Shown: positions 13,741 through 23,432, counted from the first letter of the stretch. The stretch is DNA of 25,821 bases from an uncultured Anaerococcus sp. (GCA_900550345.1 URRX01000004.1:1-25821); one strand, 5' to 3'. The notes: generated from the sequence alone by a model not told the origin. Made by a program: numbers and translations.

Positions 13741-14111
13741 AACCTTTACTCTATAAGGACTTGATTATCGAAGGTTTGAGATATTTTTCCGAAAGCATAA
13801 AAGAGCTTGAAAGAATGACCTTGGTGGATTTTTATACTATGTTTACAGCTTTTAGATTAAGAGAAATCGATAAAAAGAGAGATTTTATCGAGAATGAACT
13901 TTTGAAAAGAAAGCTAGAAGAAACTGAAACTAAGGGCAAAAAGACTTATTACGTGGTTAAAGATATTAAAGATGTTTTTGATTATGAAAAAGCTGAAAGA
14001 AAGGTTCTTGGAGAAGAAACGGAAGATGATGATACCTTTGATAGATTAAGAAATATCGCCATAAATGTAAGAAATTACGAAAAGAAAGGTGGTGAGAAAT
14101 ATGAGTTATAG
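13641..14111 (+). CDS. Tail assembly chaperone, -1 frame extension (gpGT-like)
   Basis: This frame is -1 relative to the first chaperone ORF and overlaps it by about 100 nt. Its first ATG (13689) lacks a ribosome binding site, so it is most likely made only as a fusion. Shifting at 13635-13641 gives a protein of about 248 residues: 92 from the first frame plus 156 here. The extension has 'LYKDLIIEGLRYFSESIKEL', 'MTLVDFYTMFTAFRLREIDK' and an acidic, helical C-terminus. In lambda the T part binds the tape measure or tube subunits. It overlaps the tape measure start by 11 nt. Confidence 0.75.
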   Translation, partial: RAIENSISDQEESLASMGEHEESGKDRGKEEQIEPLLYKDLIIEGLRYFSESIKELERMTLVDFYTMFTAFRLREIDKKRDFIENELLKRKLEETETKGKKTYYVVKDIKDVFDYEKAERKVLGEETEDDDTFDRLRNIAINVRNYEKKGGEKYEL

Positions 14112-17100
14112 AGTAGAAGCCATTCTTTCGGCGGTTGATTCTGGATTTACTTCTAAATTTAATCAAGCTACAAAATCGGTTGAGAAACTACAAACGCAAG
14201 CTGGGAAAGTTAGTTCGGTTGCTTCTAAGATTGGAAGTGCTACTGAAAGCATTGGGAAAAGTTTGACTACAAAACTAACTTTACCATTAGGTGCTGCTTT
14301 TACTTATGCAGGTAAGCAATTTTCAGAGTTTGAAACTGGACTTGTAGGAGTTGGTAAAACAACAGGTATGACTGGTGATGATTTAAAAGGTTTTGGAGAT
14401 GATATTGCAAAAATGTCATCTGTTATCCCTGTATCGACAAAAGATCTTTTAGGCTTATCAGAAACTGCTGGGCAATTAGGAATCCATGGCAAAAAAGACT
14501 TGTTAGAATTTACAAGAGTTATGGCAGAAATGGGTTCGGCAACCAACCTTGCAGGAGAAGAAGGTGCAAAACAAATGGCAAGATTTGCCAATGTAATGGG
14601 AATTGATGTTGGTAAAAACATAAGGCAAGTTGGTAACTCTGTTGTTAGGCTTGGAAATAACTTTGCTACAAGTGAAGCTGAAATAATGGATATGTCTTCT
14701 AGACTTGCAGCATCATCAAGACTTGTTGGAATAACAACGCCAAATGTTTTGGGTCTTGCAACTGCTATGTCTGCTGTTGGAATTGAAGCAGAAGCAGGAG
14801 GAACTGCCATGTCTACAGTAATGACAAAAGTTGATAAGGCTGTAGCAAGTGGTGGTGAAAAATTACAAAACTTTGCAAAGGTTGCAGGAATGAGTGCAGA
14901 AGATTTTGCTGCTAAATGGAAATCAAAACCTACAGAGGCTTTAGAAGATTTGATGAAAGGTCTTGATAAGGCTTCAAAATCTGGTGGTAATATGAACCAA
15001 ATTTTGGATATGCTAGGCATTAAAGGTGTAAGAGAATCTAATGCCGTTAAATCTCTAGCTCAAAATCACGAATTATTATCAGAAGCTATAAAACAATCGA
15101 ATGATGCTTATAATCACGGAAATGATTTGGCAAAAGAAGCGGCGGAAGCGTGGAAAACTTTACACGCTAAATTAATGACCTTAAAAAATACTTTTGGAAA
15201 TATAGCTAAAGATATTTTTTCTATTGTTGCTCCCACTCTTAAAGATATGGTTGATAAGGTTAATGAATTTGCTAAAAAATGGTTTGATTTGTCTGAATCA
15301 TCAAAAAAAGCTATAGGAGAGATGGTATTAAAAATAGGTGGTCTTTTGGCTGCTATTGGACCAGTTTTATTGATAGGTGGAAAGATAACAAAAACTTTAT
15401 CACCTGTTATTGGAGTTTTAAGTCAAGTTGGTAATGCCTTTAAGATGTTTTCTGGTAGTGCTAGCAGTGCTTTAAATAGCTTTACTGGGGGAGCTTTAAG
15501 CTCTTTAGCAAAGAAAACAGAATTATCAGTTTTAACTGCTGGTGCTAAGTTAGCAAAATTAAGTCCTATGGTAGGGAAAGCTGTGTCCTTAGCAAATATA
15601 GGTATGCAGGCATTATTTCCTGCCGCTGTAATTGGTATAGCTTTAGCTGGACTTGGACTTTTATATTCTAAATTTGGAACACAAATTGATAAGTTGTTGG
15701 AAGTTGCTAAGACAAAAGGTCCTGAAATAATAACTAATTTAGGAAATGGGATTGCTAATAAAATACCAGATTTAGTGGCAAAGGGAGCTGAGTTAGTAGC
15801 TCATCTTGCGGAAGCTTTAAATACTAATTTACCAGCTATTTTAACTGCTGGAACTAATATAGTTATAGCTTTAGTACAAAGTGTAGGCAATAACGCAGGT
15901 AAGCTAATTCAATCTGCCTTATTAGTTATGGGATCTTTCCTTCAAGGTATTATGCAAAATGTACCAAGGTTACTGGTTGCGGGAGTATTATTGGTAGGTC
16001 AACTAATTGTAGGGTTGGTTAAAAACATACCGATGATAATTGCCACAGCAGCAAGAATGGTTATTGGTCTTGTTACTGGTCTTGGTCAAGCTGTTCCTCA
16101 ACTAATAGTTGGAGGAATCAAATTAGTTATAGAATTTGTAAAAGCTATATTATCCGCAATTCCTAAAATAATTGTTGTTGGGATTCAAATGGTTGAAGCA
16201 TTAGTTAAATCAATTGCTGGAGCTTTGATAAATGTTGCAGGTTCTTTAGGAAAAAGTGTCAAAGGATTTTTTAAAAATATCTTTAGTCCGGGAAAAGAAG
16301 AAGCAGAAAATACCAAAAATGATGTTAATGTAAGTCTCGATGCGATGAAATTAGATATTGATACAAAAACAGGAGAAGCTGCAACAAGTGCAACAGCAAA
16401 TGCAAGTCAAGCAAAAACAGGATTCATAGAACAATTTGGACTAATGAATACAGGTGTTTCAGAAAAACTTGCACAACTGCAAACTAATACTGGAATGAGT
16501 ATGGATCAAATCCAACAAGAAATAACTTCTAAAGGTCAAATCACTAAAGATGGAATAACCATTACAGCCCAAGAGATGAACACCAATGTATCAGGTCAAA
16601 CAGATCAAATGGCAAATAATATGCTTAATTCTATTAGCAGAGGAGTAGAAGGAGCAAATACACAATTTGACGGTTTGAATACAAAGTTACCTGCAGATGC
16701 TACTAATACTAATCAAGCTACAGCAGGACAATATGAAGATTTGGCAAATAGAATTACATCTTCTACAGAACAAGCAAATACTGCTGTTACAAGTGGAATT
16801 GACACGATTAATTCTAATTTTGAGATGAGACTTGGAACATTGCCAGCTAAGACCGATACTATTTTGATGAATGTATCTAATTCTTTTACAAATGCTTTTA
16901 ATGCACTAGGTAAGGGAGTTGATAGCAATTTACAAAAGATTGTTTCATCTTTTACATCTTCTATTTCTAGAATTAATAGTGTTTCTACATCTGGACTAAG
17001 CAATTTATCTTCTAGATTTTCAGCTGCCTTTAATAATATAAGTGCGACTGTAACTGCTGGAACTAATAAGGTTGTAGTTAGCATTACAAATATGAATAAT

Positions 17101-17859
17101 CGTGTTAATGCTTCATTCTCCCAATTTGCTAGCAGGTTTATAGCAACCAACTCTAATATGTGGAATAGGTTTAATTCTCAATCTACAGCTGCATTAAATA
17201 AGAATTATTCTGCCTTTTCTAGCAATATAAGTAAGCTACAAAGCAAATTTACATCTTATTCTAGTAGGTTAAAATCCTTAAATACTTCTATGTGGAATGC
17301 TGTAGTAAGTAAAACAAGACAAGCTGGAAATTCTATGGCAAGTGCATATTCTTCCGCTTGTAATAGGACAACAAGCCTTGCTAGGAGTATGAGAAATAGG
17401 CTTATATCGATTATGAACTCATCTGTAGGTGGAATGAGAAGTGCTGGATATAATGCTGGAATGGGATTTTATAGTGGTCTTGCAAGTACAAGAGGCTCAA
17501 TAATGGGGCTTGCTTCATCAATCGCCGCTTCTGTTTCTGCAAGAATTAGATCAGCTTTAAGAATTCATTCGCCATCTAGGGTTTTGATGAATCTAGGTTC
17601 TTATGCAGGTGAAGGATTAGCAGTAGGATTAGAAAAATCTAAGAGATATGTCAATAATGCAGTTGATGGATTATCTAACACTATAAAAGGTGTAGATACT
17701 GGCTTAAATTCTTCTTTTAGCGATTTTAATAGCAATAGTAAAGCAATGCCATTAGTTATTAATTTAAGGCTTGGAAATAAAGAATTTAGGGCAATATCTA
17801 GAGATATTACGCAAGAACAAGGAAAAGATTTAAGATTGGAGGCTAATTTTGGCATATAA
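14101..17859 (+). CDS. Tail tape measure protein (1252 aa)
   Basis: The start is ATG 14101 after AAAGGTGGTGAG; an in-frame GTG at 14089 lies in the ribosome binding site. The N-terminal third has the PhageMin_Tail domain (GKTTGMTGDDLKGFGDDIAK, SETAGQLGIHG, about residues 80-300). Residues about 500-720 are hydrophobic with repeated 'IP.LI..G..LV..LV' units, and from about 740 to 1100 there is a long Ser/Asn/Thr-rich, probably coiled segment. The C-terminus has 'RIHSPSRVLMNLGSYAGEGL', typical of tape measures. Its length sets tail length; at roughly 1.5 Å per residue the tail would be near 190 nm, an estimate only. No lysozyme or peptidase domain was recognised. Confidence 0.93.
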   Translation: MSYRVEAILSAVDSGFTSKFNQATKSVEKLQTQAGKVSSVASKIGSATESIGKSLTTKLTLPLGAAFTYAGKQFSEFETGLVGVGKTTGMTGDDLKGFGDDIAKMSSVIPVSTKDLLGLSETAGQLGIHGKKDLLEFTRVMAEMGSATNLAGEEGAKQMARFANVMGIDVGKNIRQVGNSVVRLGNNFATSEAEIMDMSSRLAASSRLVGITTPNVLGLATAMSAVGIEAEAGGTAMSTVMTKVDKAVASGGEKLQNFAKVAGMSAEDFAAKWKSKPTEALEDLMKGLDKASKSGGNMNQILDMLGIKGVRESNAVKSLAQNHELLSEAIKQSNDAYNHGNDLAKEAAEAWKTLHAKLMTLKNTFGNIAKDIFSIVAPTLKDMVDKVNEFAKKWFDLSESSKKAIGEMVLKIGGLLAAIGPVLLIGGKITKTLSPVIGVLSQVGNAFKMFSGSASSALNSFTGGALSSLAKKTELSVLTAGAKLAKLSPMVGKAVSLANIGMQALFPAAVIGIALAGLGLLYSKFGTQIDKLLEVAKTKGPEIITNLGNGIANKIPDLVAKGAELVAHLAEALNTNLPAILTAGTNIVIALVQSVGNNAGKLIQSALLVMGSFLQGIMQNVPRLLVAGVLLVGQLIVGLVKNIPMIIATAARMVIGLVTGLGQAVPQLIVGGIKLVIEFVKAILSAIPKIIVVGIQMVEALVKSIAGALINVAGSLGKSVKGFFKNIFSPGKEEAENTKNDVNVSLDAMKLDIDTKTGEAATSATANASQAKTGFIEQFGLMNTGVSEKLAQLQTNTGMSMDQIQQEITSKGQITKDGITITAQEMNTNVSGQTDQMANNMLNSISRGVEGANTQFDGLNTKLPADATNTNQATAGQYEDLANRITSSTEQANTAVTSGIDTINSNFEMRLGTLPAKTDTILMNVSNSFTNAFNALGKGVDSNLQKIVSSFTSSISRINSVSTSGLSNLSSRFSAAFNNISATVTAGTNKVVVSITNMNNRVNASFSQFASRFIATNSNMWNRFNSQSTAALNKNYSAFSSNISKLQSKFTSYSSRLKSLNTSMWNAVVSKTRQAGNSMASAYSSACNRTTSLARSMRNRLISIMNSSVGGMRSAGYNAGMGFYSGLASTRGSIMGLASSIAASVSARIRSALRIHSPSRVLMNLGSYAGEGLAVGLEKSKRYVNNAVDGLSNTIKGVDTGLNSSFSDFNSNSKAMPLVINLRLGNKEFRAISRDITQEQGKDLRLEANFGI

Positions 17860-18682
17860 ATTTATAGATACAAACGAGGCAAATCTTAAATCTTTTGCCT
17901 CTATACAAACAATTATTAATGGATTTAATTTAGATACAGAACTAGATGGATATAGAACTTTAAATGTATCCGGTAGGTCTGTATTTGGTAGAGATATTGA
18001 AACGTTAAAGTTTTCTGCAAGAAGAAGTGCAGGTTCAAAATCAACAAGGAATAATTCAAGCAAGACTGGAAATAATAAGTTTTTTAGTTCTGATATACAA
18101 AGTGTTGTTATAGAAGTTGAGTTTTTGCTGGAAGCTAAGACTAACGAACTATTTAGGGAGCTTTTATCTAAATTTACAACTATATTGCACCAAGAAGAAG
18201 CTAAGTGGACTTGGACTGATGATTCCGAATTTTATTACACAGGAACAATAACGGAGATTGAAAGTTTTAAGGAAGATAAAAATTCTGTAATTTCTACATT
18301 TAAAATTCTTTGTGTAGATCCAATGAAAACAAGCATTAAAACCTATGCATTAAAAGGAAATGGGAAAGAAATTGAAATGCCAGATGGTAAAGATGAAATA
18401 GATATTTTAGAAATGAAATATATCTTGAAAGATGATATTAATAAATTTACTTATGAAAATATGAATGGAAATGGCAAAACTATTTTTTCTTATCTTTTTA
18501 AGGCTGGAAATACTATAGATATCTTATTAAAAGAGCAAAAAGCCTTGCTAAATAGTAGGAATTTAATGCCAGCTATGGACTTAATGAGTGATTTTGAAAA
18601 CTTTTTTGTAAATCCAAAAGAAAAAATACTTTTATCTAATGCTTGTGATTATGAGATTAAGTACAAATTAAGGAGCTATTGA
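17849..18682 (+). CDS. Distal tail protein (Dit, SPP1 gp19.1-like)
   Basis: The 277-residue protein starts at TTG 17849, 6 nt after TTGGAGG, overlapping the tape measure end by 11 nt. It has the Dit N-terminal domain ('GYRTLNVSGRSVFGRDIETL', 'VVIEVEFLLEAKTNELFREL') and the galectin-like C-terminal half ending 'NACDYEIKYKLRSY'. Dit forms the hexameric ring at the tail tip linking the tube to the tail-associated protein. Gene order (tape measure, Dit, Tal) is standard. Confidence 0.88.
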   Translation: MAYKFIDTNEANLKSFASIQTIINGFNLDTELDGYRTLNVSGRSVFGRDIETLKFSARRSAGSKSTRNNSSKTGNNKFFSSDIQSVVIEVEFLLEAKTNELFRELLSKFTTILHQEEAKWTWTDDSEFYYTGTITEIESFKEDKNSVISTFKILCVDPMKTSIKTYALKGNGKEIEMPDGKDEIDILEMKYILKDDINKFTYENMNGNGKTIFSYLFKAGNTIDILLKEQKALLNSRNLMPAMDLMSDFENFFVNPKEKILLSNACDYEIKYKLRSY

Positions 18683-21600
18683 TGTTATATTTATTTGATA
18701 AAAACGAAAATTTAATAGATGAGTTAGCTTCTGATGAAATTGAATCTTTAATCCAACATGAGGAATTAAATAAGCTAATGACTTTAGAATTTGGAGTATT
18801 TATTGATTCTAACGATAAGATGAAAGATATAGAGTATGTTGCTCATAAGGATATGGAAGATTATCAGAAAATACAAATGTATAGAATAATAGGCTCTGAA
18901 TCAGACGACAATACGGTTAATTATCAAGCTGTGCATATAATTTTTGATGAATTAAAATCTTATGGATATATACGAGATAAAAGACCAGAAATGGTTAAGG
19001 CTAGTGCTGCTTTAGATATTGCTTTAGCTGGTTCTAGATGGAAAGTCGGGAAAGTAGATGATAGTGAACTTTTATCTACTAATTTTTATGATTCGACAAG
19101 ACTTGACGCCTTATCAAAAATCATTAAAACTTGGAATTTAGATTTGCATTTTTATCTAACTTTTGATGGCAATAAGATAACGGGTAGATATATTGATTTA
19201 TTAGAATTTAGGGGCGAAGATACAGGAGAAAGATTTGTCTATGGAACAAACGCCCTTGAAGTTGTAAAAGAAGTTGATAAATCTGAGATTTACACAAGAG
19301 TTATACCAAGAGGAAAAGGCGAAGAAAAACATGATGAAAATGGCAAGCCGACTGATGGTTATGGTAGAAGAATAAAAATTGATGATGTTATTTGGGATAA
19401 ATCTAAGGGTAATCCAATAGATAAGCCAAAGGGACAAGAATATCTAGAACTTACAGAAATGACAAGAAAGTTTGGTTTTTCTGATGGAGAACCAAGAACA
19501 AGAGTACAAATATTTGATGATATTGAAGATCCTAAAGAATTAATTAAGGCGGGATATGATTTTTTAGTGCAGGTTTCTAGACCACTTGTACAATTTAAGA
19601 CAAAAATATCCAAAAGGTCAAGGACTAATGTTGGTGATATTGTAAGAATAATAAGAAAAGATTTAGATTTTTATTATAGGACAAGAATTTATAAGGCACA
19701 TAGAAATTTATTGAATGAAACGCTTGAAGTTGAATTTGGAGACAAATTAGTCCAAAGTCCTGCCGATAGAGAGAAGATTGTAAGTGATAGTTTAAATTCT
19801 TTAGAAGAAAGAATAATAGAAACTGAAACCGACCTTAAAAGCTCTTTTGTAGATAAGATAAATGAAAGTATTACACATGCTACTTTTAATCGAGATGGCT
19901 ATAATTATGAACTTAAAAAAGGCAATAAATATGGGTTGCCAGCTGGATATTATTCTTTTGATAGAGAAATAGACGACAATCCCCAAAGGGTGATATATGT
20001 TGGAGCTGGAACTCTTGCAATTGCTGATAGTAAAAAATCTAATGGTGATTGGAATTTTAGGACTTTTGGAACTGGTGAAGGTTTTGTTGCTGATTTATTA
20101 GTAGCAGGAACTATACTTGGTGGAAATGTACGTTGGAATTTGGAAGATGGTACATTTATTATTGGTAAAAATGCTGATGATTACAGCATGTATTGGGATG
20201 GTGGAACTTTACATTTTAGAAATGTAGATATAGAACTTAAAAACAGTAAAGATTTTAGCGAAATAAAAGATAACCTAGACAAAAAAATATCCAAAGAAGA
20301 CATTTTGGAAGATAAAGAAATCCAAGAAGCTTTAAAAGGTAAAGACGGCGCAAATGGTGTACCAGGAGCAGACGGAAAAGACGGACACGTTTTGACGGTA
20401 GAAGTTTGGCTTGAAGGTGAATTTAGAAATTATAAGACAAAAGATGTTAAAAGGATAATACAAGCTAAATATGATGGAGAAGATATAGAATTAGATAGTT
20501 CTAATACCGAAGTATATAATTGCTTTGGCGATGGAGAATGGCAAAAGTCTACAATATATGATTCTTGGGGTAATATAGATAGGCGATACGAATATATAGC
20601 GAGTAAAGTTGTTGTTAGTTATAAAGGACTAAAAGCAGAAGCCTATACAAGGTTAGATAATATTAAAGATGGAGAAAAAGGCGACAAAGGAGATACTGGT
20701 AAACAAGGTATACCGGGTAAAGATGGAATTGACGGTAAAGATGGAAAAACTGGTAAAATCGGACAAAACCTATTGAGAAATTCTAATGCTCCTATATCTA
20801 ATAAAGATTATCCGACTATAATTTGGGATGTTTGTGAAACTTTAAAAGATAATGAAATAGTAACGTTTACAATGAAAGTTAAAGTTGATAGAACGTCAAA
20901 TTTATGGCTATATAACAGTGGGAGTGCAATATCACTTACTTATAAAGAGGTAATTAAAGAAGGTGATTACAAATTAATATCCTATACATTTCCTTGGAAA
21001 GCATTTATAGATGTGTCTTGGGGACAAAAACATTATGAACAAACGAATCCACCTACTTTATGTTTGTTTAATATGACTATGAATCAGAGCCAAGATAAAA
21101 TAACGACATCCATAGAATGGGCAACTCTAACTAGAGGAGATATACCATCCATAGAGTGGACGCCATGTTATGCAGATGTTGATGATGCAATAAAAGCAGG
21201 CAAGGAAGAAAGCGAAGAAATAAGCAGGAAATTAATTAAAGTCGAGAGTGATTTTAAAGTTGAAAATAACAACATAAAAGCAAGTGTAAGCTCTTTAAGT
21301 GAAACCACAGAAAGAAGTTTTGTAAACCTTAAAAAAGATATGGCAGATGCCGATACGAAGATAGAAACTGGAATTAAAAATTATGTCATTAACAACTACT
21401 CTACTAAAACCCAAACAGACCAAAAGATAAGTAAAGAAGTTGGGAGTGTTAAGACTAGTATAGGTGATATAAAACAAGAAATAACTCGTACAAAAACTAG
21501 CATTGAACAAACAGACAAAAAAATAGAAACTAAAGTTTCCAAAGACGGCTTTGCTTCCCTAGTAAAACAAGAATTTGATAGCTACAAAATACAAGCTAAC

Positions 21601-22098
21601 AAGATAGATTTTAATGGATCTTATGTAAATGTAAAAGGAAGTTTTCAAACTCTTAATAATAGTGATGATGTTGGTGTAAAAATAGATTACAACCAAGTTA
21701 CTTTTAGAGATAATAGATGGCAAGACAAAACTTTTGGTGGTTTAAGGACAACTAAAATACTTAATAAAGATAAGGTTATAGCAATGAACCTATTCCATTA
21801 TCCAACTGGTTATACGGGAATAATGTATTGGAGCAATGAAGATAAATTATTCCATACATATATTTCTTGCGATAAATGGAACTATACGGGAAATGGAGGA
21901 ATTACACCTATAGTTTTCCACGAAAATGTAAATTGTTTGAGTAATTCTATCAGAATAGGTAATTGGGAGTTAGTTCCAGACGGTGATACTTTAAAAATAA
22001 AACCACACGATACCAAAGCGGGATATATTTTCCAAAGAGGCGGTATATATAGATATTATGCTGCTGGTGGTAGGGATGTTAAAACTAAATTAGATTAA
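18682..22098 (+). CDS. Tail-associated protein / tail spike (Tal) with collagen-like segments
   Basis: ATG 18682 is 6 nt after AGGAG; TTG 18679 would add one residue. The 1138-residue protein opens with a Prophage_tail (Tal) domain of about 370 residues ('YQAVHIIFDELKSYGYIRD', 'YTRVIPRGKGEE', 'RTNVGDIVRIIRKDLDFYYR') that docks on Dit. Two collagen-like Gly-x-y stretches follow at about residues 552-568 and 663-695 (GEKGDKGDTGKQGIPGKDG), which probably trimerise the fibre. Between and after them lie beta-rich modules, one starting 'NLLRNSNAPISNKDYPTI' that looks like a carbohydrate-binding fold. A coiled coil (about 860-970) precedes a C-terminal receptor-binding-type domain. No catalytic peptidase motif was identified. 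Confidence 0.87.
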   Translation: MLYLFDKNENLIDELASDEIESLIQHEELNKLMTLEFGVFIDSNDKMKDIEYVAHKDMEDYQKIQMYRIIGSESDDNTVNYQAVHIIFDELKSYGYIRDKRPEMVKASAALDIALAGSRWKVGKVDDSELLSTNFYDSTRLDALSKIIKTWNLDLHFYLTFDGNKITGRYIDLLEFRGEDTGERFVYGTNALEVVKEVDKSEIYTRVIPRGKGEEKHDENGKPTDGYGRRIKIDDVIWDKSKGNPIDKPKGQEYLELTEMTRKFGFSDGEPRTRVQIFDDIEDPKELIKAGYDFLVQVSRPLVQFKTKISKRSRTNVGDIVRIIRKDLDFYYRTRIYKAHRNLLNETLEVEFGDKLVQSPADREKIVSDSLNSLEERIIETETDLKSSFVDKINESITHATFNRDGYNYELKKGNKYGLPAGYYSFDREIDDNPQRVIYVGAGTLAIADSKKSNGDWNFRTFGTGEGFVADLLVAGTILGGNVRWNLEDGTFIIGKNADDYSMYWDGGTLHFRNVDIELKNSKDFSEIKDNLDKKISKEDILEDKEIQEALKGKDGANGVPGADGKDGHVLTVEVWLEGEFRNYKTKDVKRIIQAKYDGEDIELDSSNTEVYNCFGDGEWQKSTIYDSWGNIDRRYEYIASKVVVSYKGLKAEAYTRLDNIKDGEKGDKGDTGKQGIPGKDGIDGKDGKTGKIGQNLLRNSNAPISNKDYPTIIWDVCETLKDNEIVTFTMKVKVDRTSNLWLYNSGSAISLTYKEVIKEGDYKLISYTFPWKAFIDVSWGQKHYEQTNPPTLCLFNMTMNQSQDKITTSIEWATLTRGDIPSIEWTPCYADVDDAIKAGKEESEEISRKLIKVESDFKVENNNIKASVSSLSETTERSFVNLKKDMADADTKIETGIKNYVINNYSTKTQTDQKISKEVGSVKTSIGDIKQEITRTKTSIEQTDKKIETKVSKDGFASLVKQEFDSYKIQANKIDFNGSYVNVKGSFQTLNNSDDVGVKIDYNQVTFRDNRWQDKTFGGLRTTKILNKDKVIAMNLFHYPTGYTGIMYWSNEDKLFHTYISCDKWNYTGNGGITPIVFHENVNCLSNSIRIGNWELVPDGDTLKIKPHDTKAGYIFQRGGIYRYYAAGGRDVKTKLD

Positions 22099-22114
22099 GA
22101 TAAGGAGACAAATT

Positions 22115-22279
22115 ATGGACGATTTAACACAAATATATATAGATAGATTGGCAGAATCCAATCATAATTGCGTTATGTTGGAAGTGAAAAACAGAAATTT
22201 AAAAAGAAAAATTGATGAATTAGAAAAAGAACTTAAAGAACTAAAAGGAGATGATAAAAAAACAGGTGATGAAGAATAA
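22115..22279 (+). CDS. Small coiled-coil protein (54 aa)
   Basis: ATG 22115 follows AAGGAGAC by 6 nt, 16 nt after the tail-protein stop. The 54 residues form a short N-terminal helix (MDDLTQIYIDRLAESNHNC) and a Lys/Glu coiled coil with heptad leucines (LKRKIDELEKELKELKG), then an acidic tail. Small proteins of this size and make-up often sit between tail-fibre and baseplate genes; function unknown. The strong ribosome binding site and heptads support it as real. Confidence 0.65.
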   Translation: MDDLTQIYIDRLAESNHNCVMLEVKNRNLKRKIDELEKELKELKGDDKKTGDEE

Positions 22280-22296
22280 AAATATCTAAGTAACAA

Positions 22297-22318
22297 AGAG
22301 AGGATAAACTTCTCTATT
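22297..22318 (+). terminator. Weak terminator-like hairpin
   Basis: AGAGAGG (22297-22303) pairs with CTTCTCT (22309-22315), with one G-U, followed by ATTTT. The T run is short and broken, so termination would be weak. Confidence 0.35.
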
Positions 22319-22340
22319 TTAATACAAAAAGGGAGTAAAA

Positions 22341-22982
22341 ATGTACGAATTAAAAGCAAAAGAATATTACGATGGTAAAGACGAAACACAGTTGAGAATC
22401 CAACAAGAGAATCCTTGGAGGGATTTTATTATCTTTTTAAAGGGAGATAAGAGAAATGAAAGTGATAGCTTGTTGATTGAGTTGGGACTTGCTGAAATAT
22501 CAAAAGAGGCTAATCCAAACATAGCTATTAATAAGTTAGATAATATTGTGGCAGAACTTAAAAAAGAAATAAAAACAGCCTTTGAGACCCTTGTTTTATC
22601 TAAAGATTTAAGCAAAGAACAACAAGATAATATCCTTAACCAATATAAGCCTTATCAAGTGGGAAAAGATTATGAAGAGAATGAGAAATTTACCTATAAA
22701 GATAAAGTGTATGAGGTAATACAAGCTCACAGAAGTCAAACAACATGGTTACCAGATTCTACACCAAGATACTATAATGAATATTTAAATGTAGAAATCA
22801 AAAATCAAGATAGTAGCACAACAGATGTAGTAAAAGAGTTTATCCAACCGACTGGAGAAAAAGACGCTTATAATGAAGGGAATAAGGTGTTATTTAAGGG
22901 AAAAATATACAAATCTAAGATAAATACAAATACTTTTAGCCCAGAACAATACCCTGATGGTTGGGAAGAAGTAGCTGAATAA
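22341..22982 (+). CDS. Tail protein with two chitin-binding-like (CBM5/12) repeats
   Basis: The 213-residue protein starts at ATG 22341 after AAGGGAG. Its N-terminal part is helical (ELKKEIKTAFETLVLSKDLS). Two related C-terminal modules follow: 'YEENEKFTYKDKVYEVIQAH' with 'WLPDSTPRYYNEY', and 'YNEGNKVLFKGKIYKS' with 'FSPEQYPDGWEEV'. The 'Y..G..V.Y.G..Y....H.....WxP' pattern is that of carbohydrate-binding module family 5/12, often attached to phage tail proteins (XkdW-like context). It probably contacts cell-surface glycans. The second repeat is less complete. Confidence 0.78.
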   Translation: MYELKAKEYYDGKDETQLRIQQENPWRDFIIFLKGDKRNESDSLLIELGLAEISKEANPNIAINKLDNIVAELKKEIKTAFETLVLSKDLSKEQQDNILNQYKPYQVGKDYEENEKFTYKDKVYEVIQAHRSQTTWLPDSTPRYYNEYLNVEIKNQDSSTTDVVKEFIQPTGEKDAYNEGNKVLFKGKIYKSKINTNTFSPEQYPDGWEEVAE

Positions 22983-22984
22983 TT

Positions 22985-23008
22985 AAGAGAGCAAAGGCTC
23001 TCTTTTTT
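22985..23008 (+). terminator. Intrinsic terminator after the tail genes
   Basis: AAGAGAGC (22985-22992) pairs perfectly with GCTCTCTT (22997-23004) around AAAG, followed by TTTT. It divides the tail genes from the lysis genes. Confidence 0.82.
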
Positions 23009-23039
23009 ATATAAAAAACTGAAAGGAAGTGAGAAAATT

Positions 23040-23405
23040 GTGATTGAATTAGCAAAGGCAATAAGTGAGTATGGAATCTTGATAGTTATAGCAGGTTTAT
23101 TTTTGTATTTTTATATTTCAGACAGAAGAGTTTGGCAAAAAAATCAAGATAAGCAATTTGAAAGAAGTAATGAAATTAATGACAAGCTAACAGAAATAAT
23201 TGCTAAAAATACATCAGGGCTGGATTTGTACGAAACGAGCTTAAATAAGCATTCTTGCGATAGCAAACAAAGTTTCGATGATTTAAATTCTAGGGTGGAT
23301 AAAATTGATGATAAGATTGACTTATTGCAATCTTCAACAAAGGAATTGGCAACAAAGGAAATGGCGGAAGAAATAAAGGAAGAAGTAAGAAATTTAAAAA
23401 GATAG
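23040..23405 (+). CDS. Holin-like membrane protein with coiled coil
   Basis: Start at GTG 23040 after AAAGGAAGTGAG. The 121-residue protein has one N-terminal membrane segment (YGILIVIAGLFLYFYIS, about residues 11-27). A basic patch follows (DRRVWQKNQDKQFER), then a long coiled coil (FDDLNSRVDKIDDKIDLLQS). One membrane helix followed by a charged helical tail, just upstream of an endolysin, resembles BhlA-like holins or antiholins of Firmicutes phages. It could instead be a membrane anchor with another function. Confidence 0.62.
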   Translation: MIELAKAISEYGILIVIAGLFLYFYISDRRVWQKNQDKQFERSNEINDKLTEIIAKNTSGLDLYETSLNKHSCDSKQSFDDLNSRVDKIDDKIDLLQSSTKELATKEMAEEIKEEVRNLKR

Positions 23406-23406
23406 G

Positions 23407-23432
23407 GGACTAGTATTATGCTAGTCCTTTTT
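23407..23432 (+). terminator. Intrinsic terminator before the endolysin gene
   Basis: GGACTAG (23407-23413) pairs with CTAGTCC (23421-23427) around a 7-nt loop, followed by TTTTT. It begins 2 nt after the holin-like gene. Confidence 0.82.

Noticed and set aside
14304..15020. Long minus-strand ORF of 238 codons
   Set aside because: It lies wholly inside the tape measure gene on the other strand, has no ribosome binding site of note and reads as low-complexity antisense of a well-supported domain.
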